A stretch of 64,000 nucleotides of DNA from Bog-756 sp035949055 (GTDB lineage Bacteria > Actinomycetota > Acidimicrobiia > Acidimicrobiales > RAAP-2), in NCBI GenBank assembly GCA_035949055.1, contig DASZIO010000023.1, positions 1 to 64,000 on the forward strand. Reading direction: 5' to 3'. The notes below the pieces were generated by a model that made no database searches, was not told the origin of the DNA, and was given only the letters and a program-made list of their open reading frames with translations. Below, in pieces: positions 42,674 to 51,442 of this stretch (position 1 is the first letter of the stretch; each line of letters opens with the position of its first letter). The position numbers and the translations under genes were made by a program.

Positions 42674-43312
42674 TCATGTCGGCCCCCGGCCGTCCCGAAC
42701 GGCACCCTCGACCAGTCTGATGACCCAGGAGATCCCCTCGACGGCCCGCTGGTGATCGATCTTCCAGTCGACGACCAGTCGCTCGTAGGCGGCAACGCTC
42801 CAGAGCACATCGAACACCGCCGCCGCGACGATCCGTTGCTCGTCGGGCCACTCCTCGGCTCTCGTCTCGATGGCCGCGAGGAGCGCCTCCTGTTGGCGGC
42901 CCTTGGCCGCAACCAGGGTCGGATCGAGCGGCGGACGGGGCTCCCTCGGGTACTGGGAGACATGCTCGAAGATCTGGGTCGCCACCGTGGCGATGTGCTC
43001 GAGTTCCATGCCGGCGAGGTCAATCCCGGCCTCCTGCTCGTTGCGGTGCATCACCGCGTCCCTCAGCCCTCGCTCACTCCCGAAGTAGCGGTAGACGGTC
43101 CGCTCGTTGACGCCGGCCCGTTCGGCGACCGCCCGCACGGTCAGCTTCTTCCAGTCGCGGACGGACGTGCGGTGCAGGAGCTCGGAACCGGCGACCAAGA
43201 TCCGCTCCCGCGTGCCCGCGGCCCGCTCGCGGCGCAGAGTGCCGTCGTAGGTGCGTCCGAGCCGAACCGAAGGATCCGGCGCGGACTTCTTGGCTGAACT
43301 CATGGTGTTCAT
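42674..43312 (-). CDS. TetR family transcriptional regulator
   Basis: The ATG at 43312 (MNTMSSAKK) is taken; 212 residues. The DNA-binding domain reads ERAAGTRERILVAGSELLHRTSVRDWKKLTVRAVAERAGVNERTVYRYFGSERGLRDAVMHR at about residues 28-90. The C-terminal half is Glu/Arg-rich helix. It starts 4 bases after the SDR stop on the same strand, so it is co-transcribed with the SDR and the upstream P450. The palindrome at 45332-45346 is its most obvious target; that is inference. Confidence 0.9.
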   Translation of the reverse strand: MNTMSSAKKSAPDPSVRLGRTYDGTLRRERAAGTRERILVAGSELLHRTSVRDWKKLTVRAVAERAGVNERTVYRYFGSERGLRDAVMHRNEQEAGIDLAGMELEHIATVATQIFEHVSQYPREPRPPLDPTLVAAKGRQQEALLAAIETRAEEWPDEQRIVAAAVFDVLWSVAAYERLVVDWKIDHQRAVEGISWVIRLVEGAVRDGRGPT

Positions 43313-43316
43313 TCTG

Positions 43317-44057
43317 CTATGCCAACTTCGCCGACCAACCTCCATCGACCGGGATGACCGCACCGGTGACGAACGAGGCCCGATCGGAGGCCAGAAATGC
43401 GCCCACTTCGGCAACTTCATGGGGTAGTCCAGCTCGGTTGAGGGCGGCCTTGGCGGCGATGTCGGGAATGAAGTCCTCGGCTCCCACCGCCATGATCTCG
43501 GTGACGATGAAGCCGGGGCAGATGGTGTTGACTCTGATCCCCCGCGTGCCGTATTCGATGGCCGCCGATTTGCTGGCGCCGATGATCCCGTGCTTGGCCG
43601 CCTGGTAGACGCTGGTGAAGGCGGAGCCGTTGAGGCCACCGACCGAGGACCAGTTGATGATCGAGCCACCGCCGGTCGGGAGCATGGTGCGGATGCCGTA
43701 CTTCATTCCGAGCATCACCCCCCGCAGGTCGACGTCCATCAGCCGGTCGTAGAACTCCATGGTCAGGTCGGCGAGCGCGCAGCCGTCGGCGATGCCGGCC
43801 ACGTTGAGAACGGCGTCCACCCGGCCGAACTCCTCGACGGCGGCGGTCATCAAGGCCTCGACGTCGGCCTCCTGGGAGACGTCGCAGTGCACGGGGAGGA
43901 CTCCCTCACCCACCTCGGCGGCCGTGTCCTCCTCGGCGCCGCTGACGTCGGCGGCGACCACCTGGGCTCCCTCACGGACAAAGACCTTGACCGATGCCTT
44001 GGCCATCCCAGAACCCGCCCCGGTGATGACGGCCACCTTCTCGTCCAGCAGTCCCAT
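43317..44057 (-). CDS. Classical short-chain dehydrogenase/reductase
   Basis: A 246-residue classical SDR. LLDEKVAVITGAGSGMAKASVKVFVREGAQVVAADVSG is the NAD(H)-type Rossmann start, with an acidic residue after the second strand pointing to NAD+. NVAG replaces NNAG; the catalytic set is Ser in INWSSVGG and Tyr-x3-Lys in YQAAKHG. NTICPGFIVTEI and GAVIPVDGGWSAKLA close it. The ATG at 44057 is preferred to the GTG three bases upstream. It follows the P450 by 55 bases and probably oxidises the alcohol made by that P450. Confidence 0.94.
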   Translation of the reverse strand: MGLLDEKVAVITGAGSGMAKASVKVFVREGAQVVAADVSGAEEDTAAEVGEGVLPVHCDVSQEADVEALMTAAVEEFGRVDAVLNVAGIADGCALADLTMEFYDRLMDVDLRGVMLGMKYGIRTMLPTGGGSIINWSSVGGLNGSAFTSVYQAAKHGIIGASKSAAIEYGTRGIRVNTICPGFIVTEIMAVGAEDFIPDIAAKAALNRAGLPHEVAEVGAFLASDRASFVTGAVIPVDGGWSAKLA

Positions 44058-44112
44058 CACGCGTCGCCAGTACCGCCGGGTCGGCCGGATCGCACTCGAT
44101 CGCTCCCGGGAG

Positions 44113-45309
44113 TCATTGGGTGAAGACCGGGAGCGTCTCCCACCCTCGGACCGTCGAGGTGGGGGCGAGAGTGGCCCGGTCCGTGTCGACCTCCCATGTG
44201 GGGAAGCGGTTGAGTACTTCGTCGAGGGCCACCCGGCCCTCGAGACGGGCCAACGCTGCTCCCAGACAGAGATGGATCCCGTGTCCGAAGGTCAGGGGCT
44301 TCCCCTCACTCCGGTGGATGTCGAAGGTGTCACCGTCCGGGAAGCGACGGTCGTCATGGTTGGCCGATGCCGGCAGGAGCACCATGATGCTGCCCTCCGG
44401 CACCGTCTGGCCGTGGATCTCGACATCCTGGACGACGTACCTGGCCGCGTGGGGCGCAGGTGTCTCGAAGCGCAGGAGCTCTTCGATGGCGTTGGGGAGG
44501 AGCGATCGGTCCTCGACCAGCTCCTGTCGTTGGTCCGGATGGTCGGCCAAGACCTTTCCGGTCCATCCGATCAGCCGGCCCGTCGTCTCATTGCCGGCGC
44601 CGGTGATCACACCGATGTAGGTCAGGAGCTCATCACGAGTCAATCGGCGGACGGTCCCGGTCTCGTCCTCGAACTCCGCCTGGAGGAGCTCGGTCATGAT
44701 GTCGTCCGAGGGGTGGTCGGCCCGCCAGTCGATGTACTCGGCGAACATGTCGGTGGGGACGAAGTTCTCCGAGACCTCCATCGGCTGACCGGCCTCGGTG
44801 CGGAGGTTGGCGTCCACCTTGTCCCGCACGGCCTCCTGGTCCTGCTCGGGGATGCCGAGCAGCATCCCGATGACCCGCATGGGCATTTGGGCCCCGAGGT
44901 CGGCGATGAAATCGAACTCCTTGGCGCCGACCAGCGGGTCGAGGCTGCGGGCGCAGAACTCCCGGATCTTCGGTTCGAGCGCCGCTACCCGGTTCGGTGA
45001 GAAAACCCGGGACATCAGTCGCCGGTGGATGGTGTGCACGGGCGGGTCCTCGAAGATGAGCACACCGGAGGGCATCTCGATGTCGGCCCTGATGAGCTCG
45101 ATGATGCCGCCCCGCCCGGAAATGAAGGTCTTCGGTTCGAGATAGGCGCGCTCGACGTCTGCGAACCGGCTCAGGGCGTAGAAGTCGTGGGGCTCGTTGT
45201 AGTAGAGGGGTGCCTCCTCCCGTAGCCGGCGGAAGACCGGATACGGGTCGGCGTCGATGTCCACGTCGTACGGGTCGTAGTACACGTCGCTGGCGCCCCG
45301 GGTCGTCAC
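44113..45309 (-). CDS. Cytochrome P450
   Basis: The GTG at 45309 is fixed by GGGGAGG (45318-45324 on the plus strand); 398 residues. I-helix TYIGVITGAGNETTGRLIGW, ExxR in AIEELLRFETPAPHAARYV, heme loop LTFGHGIHLCLGAALARLEGRVAL with the axial Cys. Opening VYYDPYDVDIDADPYPVFRRLREEAPLYYNEPHDFYALSRFADVE resembles CYP families of actinobacteria that act on terpenes, steroids or fatty acids. It leads the P450-SDR-TetR operon and is divergent from the ADH-remnant/BVMO operon. Confidence 0.95.
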   Translation of the reverse strand: MTTRGASDVYYDPYDVDIDADPYPVFRRLREEAPLYYNEPHDFYALSRFADVERAYLEPKTFISGRGGIIELIRADIEMPSGVLIFEDPPVHTIHRRLMSRVFSPNRVAALEPKIREFCARSLDPLVGAKEFDFIADLGAQMPMRVIGMLLGIPEQDQEAVRDKVDANLRTEAGQPMEVSENFVPTDMFAEYIDWRADHPSDDIMTELLQAEFEDETGTVRRLTRDELLTYIGVITGAGNETTGRLIGWTGKVLADHPDQRQELVEDRSLLPNAIEELLRFETPAPHAARYVVQDVEIHGQTVPEGSIMVLLPASANHDDRRFPDGDTFDIHRSEGKPLTFGHGIHLCLGAALARLEGRVALDEVLNRFPTWEVDTDRATLAPTSTVRGWETLPVFTQ

Positions 45310-45331
45310 TCCGCACCTCCCCTTGCTTTCA

Positions 45332-45346
45332 TGTCGCACTGTGACA
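45332..45346. promoter_or_regulatory. 15-bp near-perfect palindrome between the P450 and ADH/BVMO operons
   Basis: TGTCGCACTGTGACA: all arm pairs match except one (G/T at positions 5 and 11). It lies 22 bases upstream of the P450 start codon, in a 105-base divergent region, as expected of a shared operator. Confidence 0.55.
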
Positions 45347-45414
45347 CTAAGCTCCTGGTCGGTCAAGTGCCGCGCCATGCCAGGGGTGGGGGATTGCCCA
45401 GAGGATGGGGGACC

Positions 45415-45551
45415 ATGAAGACGCATGCAGCGGTGTGGGCCCGGGAACAGGACTGGAAGCCCGAGGAGGCCGATTCCGACCTGCCGTCAACCACGAGTAT
45501 CAGGACATGCTCGAACGCGTGAAACTCCGAGGCGTGGTCATCTTCGAGTGA
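45415..45551 (+). pseudogene. Zinc-type alcohol dehydrogenase with internal deletion (only both ends remain)
   Basis: The ATG at 45415, behind a GGGGGA site, begins MKTHAAVWAREQDWKPEE, the N-terminus of zinc-dependent ADHs related to the NDMA-dependent enzymes. After about 25 codons the sequence jumps, out of frame, to VNHEYQDMLERVKLRG and GVVIFE, the usual C-terminus of the same enzyme, ending at the TGA 45549-45551. A normal gene has about 370 codons; roughly 1 kb is missing, with the junction near 45482-45490. The TGA overlaps the BVMO GTG as GTGA, showing that the gene was once coupled to it. The remnant cannot bind zinc or NAD. Confidence 0.82.
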
Positions 45552-47110
45552 GCGCTCGCCTGCGCTCGGTTCGCTGGCCGTGTTCGACGGCCCCGAGGAC
45601 GTGGCCGTCCGCCAAAGATCTGTTCGGCCCAGCCGGGACCCCAAAGGTCGTCGTGGTCGGTGCCGGGATCGGAGGGATCGCAGTCGGCGTGAAGCTGCAG
45701 CGGGCCGGGATCCACACGTTCACGATCTATGAGTCCTCGCCCGGCATCGGCGGCACCTGGTGGGACAACACCTATCCGGGTGCCGAGGTCGACGTGCCCT
45801 CCAACCTGTACCGCTACTCGTTCAAGCCATACGACTGGACGCGCACCCATGCACGCCAACCCGAACTGCAGTCGTATCTCGAGGAGACGGTCGATGATTT
45901 CGGCCTCCGCCCGCACCTCCAGCTGGGCGTGACCGTCCTGTCGGCCACCTGGGACGACGATCGACATGTCTGGGCGGTCAAGTTGGATTCCAGCTCGGTC
46001 ATCGAGTGCCACGTGGTCATCAGTGCCGTCGGCTTCCTCAACGTCCCCCGGTATCCCGACTGGCCGGGGCTGGACGACTTCGAGGGTCCGAAGTTCCATA
46101 CGTCGCGGTGGGAGCATCGACACGATCTGTCCGACCGCGTGGTGGCCGTCGTGGGGACCGGGTCGACGGCCACCCAGGTCGTTCCGGCCATCCAGCCCAC
46201 GGTGGGCCGGCTCTTCCTGTTCCAACGGGAACCCGGGTGGGTGATTCCTAAAGGAGAGCGGGAACTGACCGATGTCGAGCGCCACCGCCTGGCCCAGCCC
46301 TGGCGACGGGCCCTGGACCGTGCCGCCTTGCGGTGGACCCTGGAGAAGGGCCTCATCGGGGCGGCCACGTTCCGTCCGGGGACCGAGCTGCACCGGAGGC
46401 GGCAGCAGACCTGTCTCGACTACATCGCCCGGGAGTTCGCCGACCATCCCGACTTAGAGAAGGCCGTTACTCCGACGTATCCCTACCCCGGCAAGCGGCC
46501 GGTGATCGCCAGCACCTTCTATCCCTCCCTGAAGGAGGCCAACGTCGAGCTGGTCTCGAAGGCTGTGTCGCGGGTGACCTCGTCGGGCATCGTCGATGCC
46601 GACGGTGTGGAGCGGGCCGTCGACGTGATCGTCATGGCCACGGGATTCCAGGCGGCCAACTACCTGGCCCGGATCGAGGTCACCGGGCGGCGCGGCTTGA
46701 CCCTGCAGGAGCACTGGGCGGGCGAGCCCCGGGCCTATCTGGGCATCACGGTGCCGGGCTTCCCCAACTTCTTCATGGTCTACGGTCCAGGCACCAACGG
46801 TGGTGAGCTGGTGTCGATGCTCGAGGCGCAGGCCGACTACTCGGTCCGGGCCTTGAAGCGGATGCGGCGGCGTCGGGTGAGCGCCGTCGAGGTCAAGCCG
46901 GTCTTCGAGACCCTGTGGTTCGTGTGGCTCCAGGGGAGGATGCAAGGGACGTCCTGGACGATGACCAACAACTACTTCCGATCGGCCACCGGCAAGATCG
47001 TCACCCAATGGCCGTCCGGCAACATGGTCTTCCGGGTGCTGACCAAGGTGTTGGGGGGCGTCTACGAGGCCACCGGACGGCGGGACATGCGGCCGTCGTG
47101 GGCCCCATGA
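45548..47110 (+). CDS. Baeyer-Villiger monooxygenase / flavin-containing monooxygenase
   Basis: The GTG at 45548 is chosen because it overlaps the ADH stop (GTGA); 520 residues. KVVVVGAGIGGIAVGVKLQRAG is the FAD Rossmann motif, SPGIGGTWWDNTYPGAEVDVPS the GGTW region, FEGPKFHTSRWEH the FxGxxxHxxxW BVMO fingerprint, and VVAVVGTGSTATQVVPAI the NADPH motif. VIVMATGFQAANYLARI is the second-hinge ATG motif. It turns ketones into esters or lactones with O2 and NADPH. Position between a dehydrogenase relic and an amidohydrolase fits an alcohol-ketone-lactone route. Confidence 0.93.
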   Translation: MSARLRSVRWPCSTAPRTWPSAKDLFGPAGTPKVVVVGAGIGGIAVGVKLQRAGIHTFTIYESSPGIGGTWWDNTYPGAEVDVPSNLYRYSFKPYDWTRTHARQPELQSYLEETVDDFGLRPHLQLGVTVLSATWDDDRHVWAVKLDSSSVIECHVVISAVGFLNVPRYPDWPGLDDFEGPKFHTSRWEHRHDLSDRVVAVVGTGSTATQVVPAIQPTVGRLFLFQREPGWVIPKGERELTDVERHRLAQPWRRALDRAALRWTLEKGLIGAATFRPGTELHRRRQQTCLDYIAREFADHPDLEKAVTPTYPYPGKRPVIASTFYPSLKEANVELVSKAVSRVTSSGIVDADGVERAVDVIVMATGFQAANYLARIEVTGRRGLTLQEHWAGEPRAYLGITVPGFPNFFMVYGPGTNGGELVSMLEAQADYSVRALKRMRRRRVSAVEVKPVFETLWFVWLQGRMQGTSWTMTNNYFRSATGKIVTQWPSGNMVFRVLTKVLGGVYEATGRRDMRPSWAP

Positions 47111-47178
47111 ACACGCGTCGCCACCGGGTGCCCGACGTGACCGAGCGGGCCAAGACCAACAGGAAGGGAGACAACCAG

Positions 47179-48285
47179 ATGGACGAGACGAGTATCTACT
47201 CCTGTGACGATCACCTCGACTTGCGCGCAGTTCCGACAAAACTGTGGCAGTCCCGGTTGCCCAAGGATCTCGCCGAGCGCGGCCCACGAGTGGTGACGGG
47301 TGAGGGTGATCCCATGTGGGTCTGCAACGACCGCATCCTGGGCCGCAGCGGACTGCCGCAGGGAGACAAGCTGCAGGTCCTCAGCGCCGTGAGCCGAGCC
47401 GGGCTCGAGGACGACGGCTTTCGGGTCAGTAACCCGAAGCTGCGGCTGGAGGACATGGACCTCGACGGGGTGTGGGCCTCGGTCATCTACGGTCCCATCC
47501 CCCTGACCCTCTCGATCCCCGAGGCGGACCTCCAGAACGCCTGCTACGCGGCCTGGAACGACTGGGCGATCGAGGAGTTCAACGCATTTGCACCCAATCG
47601 ACTGTGTGCGCTCCCGTTCCTGCCCAGTCATTCGCCGGAGGCCGCGGTGGTCGAGCTCGAACGGGCTGCCGAGATGGGCCACCGGGGGGCGATCATCGAC
47701 GTGTTCGACTTCGACGCCGGGGATCCGGCCTGGGATCGCCTGTGGTCGGCCGCCGAGCGGACCGGGCTGCCGCTCAGCTTCCACATCAAGGAAGGGGCGT
47801 CGCCGAGGCTGAGCTACCAGGTGGGCAAATGGCAGTCTGCGGCGTTTGCCACCCTGCTTCCCCTGCAGCTCGACGAGGCCCTGGCCATCATGGTCTTCTC
47901 GGGGGCCCTCGAACGCCACCCCGGACTCACGTTGGTGCTGGCCGAGGCGGGTGTGGGCTGGCTGCCGTACTTCTTGAGCCGGATGGACATGGAGTGGGAG
48001 AACCTCCGGGACAAGGTCGACTACGCCCCGAGCGTGGCGCCGAGCGAGCTGTTCAAGAGACAGGTCATCGCCACCTTCGAGGAGGAGGTGCTGGCCTACC
48101 AGTACATTCCGCACCTGGGAGCCGACTCGTGCATGTGGGCCGCGGACTTCCCCCACACCGACAGCACCTTTCCCGAGTCGCAACGCTCCATCCGAGAGAC
48201 ACTGGGCATGCTCCCCGTCGAGGACCGTCGGAAGATCACGGCGCTCAACTGCGCCAAGCTGTACGGCTTCGAGTATGTCGATTGA
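47179..48285 (+). CDS. Amidohydrolase 2 family (TIM-barrel metal hydrolase)
   Basis: The ATG at 47179 with AGGAAGGGAG 8 bases upstream; 368 residues. SCDDHLDL supplies the first metal ligands (DxH variant), LPLSFHIKEGASPRLSY a barrel His, LTLVLAEAGVGWLPYFLSRMDMEWE the usual GxGWxPYxLxRxD block, and MWAADFPHTDSTFPESQRSI the catalytic Asp with the SDFPHxDSxxP motif of this subgroup. Relatives hydrolyse or decarboxylate ring-opened or lactone-like intermediates. It follows the BVMO by 68 bases and would act on its product. The exact reaction is unknown. Confidence 0.92.
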   Translation: MDETSIYSCDDHLDLRAVPTKLWQSRLPKDLAERGPRVVTGEGDPMWVCNDRILGRSGLPQGDKLQVLSAVSRAGLEDDGFRVSNPKLRLEDMDLDGVWASVIYGPIPLTLSIPEADLQNACYAAWNDWAIEEFNAFAPNRLCALPFLPSHSPEAAVVELERAAEMGHRGAIIDVFDFDAGDPAWDRLWSAAERTGLPLSFHIKEGASPRLSYQVGKWQSAAFATLLPLQLDEALAIMVFSGALERHPGLTLVLAEAGVGWLPYFLSRMDMEWENLRDKVDYAPSVAPSELFKRQVIATFEEEVLAYQYIPHLGADSCMWAADFPHTDSTFPESQRSIRETLGMLPVEDRRKITALNCAKLYGFEYVD

Positions 48286-48718
48286 GGAGGCGGCCCTCGC
48301 CCAAGACGGAGCCGTGCTCGGCTTCGATCATGTCGCCCTGCCGATGATGAACACCGAGGTCATGATCGCTTTCTACCGCTCACTCGGCCTGCCAGTAGCC
48401 GAGAACCGGTATCTCGTACAGGTCTATCTCGGTGATCAGATGATCAACTTCCATCGGCCGGAGGTGTGGCAGGGGGACGTTTCGCTTCGGGCGGCGGCAG
48501 CCTCACCCCCGTGCGGCGATCTGTGTTTGGTCTGGGAGGGCTCCCAGGATTCGTTGATAGATCTGCTGGGGCGAGCGAAGGTCGAGATCATCGAGGGCCA
48601 GGTCGAGCGGCAGGGAGGGCGGCGGGTGGTCGCCTCGAGCGTCTATGTCCGCGACCCGGACGGCAACCTGATCGAATTCATCACCTACCCGGACGATCCT
48701 GCTCGGCGCAGACTTTGA
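48275..48718 (+). CDS. VOC-family (glyoxalase/bleomycin-resistance/dioxygenase) protein
   Basis: The ATG at 48275 overlaps the amidohydrolase end by 11 bases; 147 residues. GFDHVALPMMNTEVMIAFYRSLGLPVAENRYLVQVYLGDQMINFHRP and VYVRDPDGNLIEFITYP are the two halves of a single VOC module. Potential metal ligands are His19 (FDHVAL), the His in NFHRP and Glu in LIEFI. VOC enzymes include extradiol dioxygenases, epimerases and glyoxalases. The overlap places it in the BVMO pathway; the step is unknown. Confidence 0.9.
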   Translation: MSIEEAALAQDGAVLGFDHVALPMMNTEVMIAFYRSLGLPVAENRYLVQVYLGDQMINFHRPEVWQGDVSLRAAAASPPCGDLCLVWEGSQDSLIDLLGRAKVEIIEGQVERQGGRRVVASSVYVRDPDGNLIEFITYPDDPARRRL

Positions 48719-48831
48719 GCCATGGCTGACTTGCGACGTCGAGGAAGTGATCAGCTGCGTCTGACCGGGCCCGACCCTCGTCCGTACTATTCCTCACGGT
48801 CGTCGGGATGATCGACCGAGGGAGAAGCAAC

Positions 48832-49254
48832 ATGTCTGACATGGACGAGATCAGGGCGCTGGTGCTCTCCTACGCTCGCCTGCTCGACATGGGTGATGTG
48901 GACGCCGTGGCCGACCTCTTCGAGCACTCGACCTGGCGGTCGTGGCCCAACGGCTCCGTTCTACGCGGCACCGCGGAAGTGAGGCCGGTCTACGAGAACC
49001 TTGTGGACCAGGTCGGCGCTCATCCTACGAAACACCTCATCACCAACCTGAGCATCGACGTGGAGCCGGGTGCCTCCACCGCCTCGTCCCACTGCTACTG
49101 GACCGTCCTGCAGAGCGCGAGCGCTGGGTGCATCGCGATCACTTTCTCGGGTCAGTACGCGGACTCCTTCGAAAAGGTCAACGACAGCTGGCGATTCAGC
49201 GACCGGTTGGTCAGCGTCGACCTGACCGGCGGCCCGTCGAGTCCCGTCAAATGA
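48832..49254 (+). CDS. SnoaL-like / NTF2-fold protein
   Basis: The ATG at 48832 is behind GAGGGAGAAG; 140 residues. MDEIRALVLSYARLLDMGDVDAVADLFEHSTWRSWPNGSVLRGTAEVRPVYENLV is the SnoaL_4-type opening, with ATSSHCYWTVLQ and FSDRLVSVDLTG later. Many such proteins sit in ring-hydroxylating dioxygenase or steroid-like degradation clusters. It follows the VOC gene by 113 bases and may be the last gene of the BVMO operon. Confidence 0.88.
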   Translation: MSDMDEIRALVLSYARLLDMGDVDAVADLFEHSTWRSWPNGSVLRGTAEVRPVYENLVDQVGAHPTKHLITNLSIDVEPGASTASSHCYWTVLQSASAGCIAITFSGQYADSFEKVNDSWRFSDRLVSVDLTGGPSSPVK

Positions 49255-49397
49255 CTCGGCTGACGCCGTCCGCGCCAATGCGGAGGCGCGTGACTGCGCA
49301 CCTCTAGGTGCCACCGCCGGAATTGAGTAGCAAGGGTGTTCGGAACCAGTTTGGATACGGGTGTTCCGGATCGAAGGGCGCGGGCTACATTCGAGGG

Positions 49398-49643
49398 ATG
49401 ATTCGGGTCGTATACGAAGGGCCTCCCCATCCCGTCCTTGGTTTCGTGTCGATGCTGGAGGACGAGGACTATGAGGTAACGTACGACCCGCCGGACCTGC
49501 AGGCGCAGGGGTCGGTCGAGGTAGAGCTCTGTCTCACCGACATCCAGTTAAAGGGTGTCGACGGCGTAGAAGCGGTCATCCAAGAGTTCAATCATCGTCA
49601 TGTCGACCTCCCCGCGACGATTCGGGTCCAACCCGACGAATGA
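49398..49643 (+). CDS. Small acidic hypothetical protein (81 aa)
   Basis: The ATG at 49398 has GAGGG almost adjacent, which is closer than ideal. The product (IRVVYEGPPHPVLGFVSMLEDEDYEVTYDPPD, then VEVELCLTDIQLKGVDGVEAVIQEFNHRHVDLPATIRV) is acidic with an alternating strand/helix pattern. The family is not recognised. It has coding-like composition and an isolated position. Bases 49644-49798 show nothing. Confidence 0.5.
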   Translation: MIRVVYEGPPHPVLGFVSMLEDEDYEVTYDPPDLQAQGSVEVELCLTDIQLKGVDGVEAVIQEFNHRHVDLPATIRVQPDE

Positions 49644-49798
49644 GACCTACCCTGCCCCGGGTTGGCCTCGTCAGCTCGGTGGGTTGGTCCCGCGCGATTC
49701 TGAATCGCGGCATTCACCACGAGCCAGAAGATGGCTAGAACCGGGTGCCGCTGGTCACCGACCGTGCCTTTGGGGACGGGGGTCCGGGCTGCAGAACG

Positions 49799-51442
49799 CT
49801 AGCGGCTGGCCGTTGCACCGTCGGGGCTCCGGGGATCGGCAGCACCGACATATCGGCGTGTGCGGTCCGAGCCGTCCCTGACGACGGTGATGACTTGGGC
49901 GCACCCGACCGAGACGGGGTCGAACGCGCCGATGGTCTGCACCTGGTGCCCACGGTCAGCCAGGCCTTCGTGCCATCCGGGCAGCGCGTGCGATTCGACC
50001 CGGACGACCAGTTCCTCACCCCACCACAGACGGAACGGACCCGCGCTGGGTGCGTCGAGGGTCAGTCGGGCTGCGGCCAGGGCGGTGGCCGGGTCCTGGG
50101 AGCCGGGAAGCATTCGTGCCAACAGCTGGAGGAGGATCTGTGGCTGGACGTCACCTCCCATGGCTCCGACGAGATGGGTGAGTGAACGGTCCGGCGCGGT
50201 AACGAGCATCGGCGAGAGTGTGTGGGGTGGCCGACGCCCAGGTCCCAGCTCAGCGGGGTGTCCCGGTACGAGGGAGAACCCGATCCCCCGGTTGTGCACG
50301 AAGATCCCCGTGGAACCGGCGACGAGATGCGACCCGAAGTCGAGCGCATTGGACTGGGTCAGTGAGACACCGAGGCCGTCGGCGTCGATTGCACACAGGT
50401 GGGTGGTGTCCCCGTCGCCGAGGCGGGAAGCCCTGACACCGGTGTCGCCGACCGACGGCGGCACCGGGTCCGACGGCGCCGTCCGGTCGGAACGGACACG
50501 GGCCGCGGCGTCGACGAGCCGCCGCTCACTGAGGAGTGACGGCCCATCCGCACCGTCGTAGAGGACGCTCGGACGATCGTGCCCTGCTGCTCTCGAGGCT
50601 TCGATCACCAGGTGCGGCCAGCGAGGGTCAGAAGGGTCGGCTCCGAGGCCCGCGTGGTCGGCGATCCAAGCGCTGGCCAGGGTGAGGTAGCCCTGGGATG
50701 GGGGAGGAACGGTCCAGAGCACGTGACCCCACGCCTCGAGCGACAGGGGATCGCACCAGTGGGCGAATTCGACCGCGAGATCCCGCGCCGCGAAGACGCC
50801 ATCTCCGAGCTCGACCAGTGCCCGTCCGAACTCGCCCGCGTAGAAGCCATCGCGACCCTCGAGCCCGATGGTACGCAAGGTCCGGGCCACCCCGGGAAGT
50901 CGGACCCGCTGGCCGGGTTGCAAGGGCCCCCCGGGACACAGCTCGTGGGCCCCGGACACGTCGGCGATGAGATGGCTGGCCAGAGCGAGCAGGAGGGAGG
51001 CGGCATAGCCCTCCTCGGCGAGGGCGACCGCTGGTTCGAGAACGGCGGCGACGGGAAGCCGGCCGAAGCGGTCGTGGAGTGCCAGCCAGCCGTCGACCGC
51101 TCCCGGTGCGGGGACGCTCCGAGCGTCGCCCCGCAGCGGCATGACCGAATGTCCCTCGGATCGCAGTCTCGCCGGATCGGCACCCGACCCGGCACGGCCG
51201 ACGGCCAGCAAAGCCACCGGATCCGAACCGGGGGCGCAGACCATGGCCAGTAGGTCCCCTCCCATCCCGCACAGGTGCGGGCTGGTGACGGCCATGACGG
51301 CGGCCGCGGCCACGGCGGCGTCCGCTGCGCTGCCACCTCGCTCGAGGGCGCCGATGCCGGCGCTCGCCGCCAGCTGATCGGCCGCGGTGACCATGCCCCG
51401 CAGACCGGTGCGGGGACTGAAGGGGACCCACGGGAATGGCAT
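49799..51442 (-). CDS. Gamma-glutamyltransferase family (Ntn hydrolase)
   Basis: From the ATG at 51442, 547 residues. GMVTAADQLAASAGIGALERGGSAADAAVAAAAVMAVTSPHLCGMGGDLLAMV is the family opening and GSVPAPGAVDGW-like RSVPAPGAVDGWLALHDRFGRLP the next block. The self-processing Thr nucleophile is the first Thr of GDTTHLCAIDADGLGVSLTQS. RRPPHTLSPMLVT and GGDVQPQILLQLLARML follow. No signal peptide is seen, unlike secreted GGT. Actinobacterial relatives cleave gamma-glutamyl or acyl groups, for example in glutathione or cephalosporin-like substrates; the substrate here is open. Confidence 0.92.
   Translation of the reverse strand: MPFPWVPFSPRTGLRGMVTAADQLAASAGIGALERGGSAADAAVAAAAVMAVTSPHLCGMGGDLLAMVCAPGSDPVALLAVGRAGSGADPARLRSEGHSVMPLRGDARSVPAPGAVDGWLALHDRFGRLPVAAVLEPAVALAEEGYAASLLLALASHLIADVSGAHELCPGGPLQPGQRVRLPGVARTLRTIGLEGRDGFYAGEFGRALVELGDGVFAARDLAVEFAHWCDPLSLEAWGHVLWTVPPPSQGYLTLASAWIADHAGLGADPSDPRWPHLVIEASRAAGHDRPSVLYDGADGPSLLSERRLVDAAARVRSDRTAPSDPVPPSVGDTGVRASRLGDGDTTHLCAIDADGLGVSLTQSNALDFGSHLVAGSTGIFVHNRGIGFSLVPGHPAELGPGRRPPHTLSPMLVTAPDRSLTHLVGAMGGDVQPQILLQLLARMLPGSQDPATALAAARLTLDAPSAGPFRLWWGEELVVRVESHALPGWHEGLADRGHQVQTIGAFDPVSVGCAQVITVVRDGSDRTRRYVGAADPRSPDGATASR

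Noticed and set aside
42334..43023. Minus-strand Ser/Arg-rich open frame
   Set aside because: Overlaps the TetR gene in another frame and has typical shadow composition.
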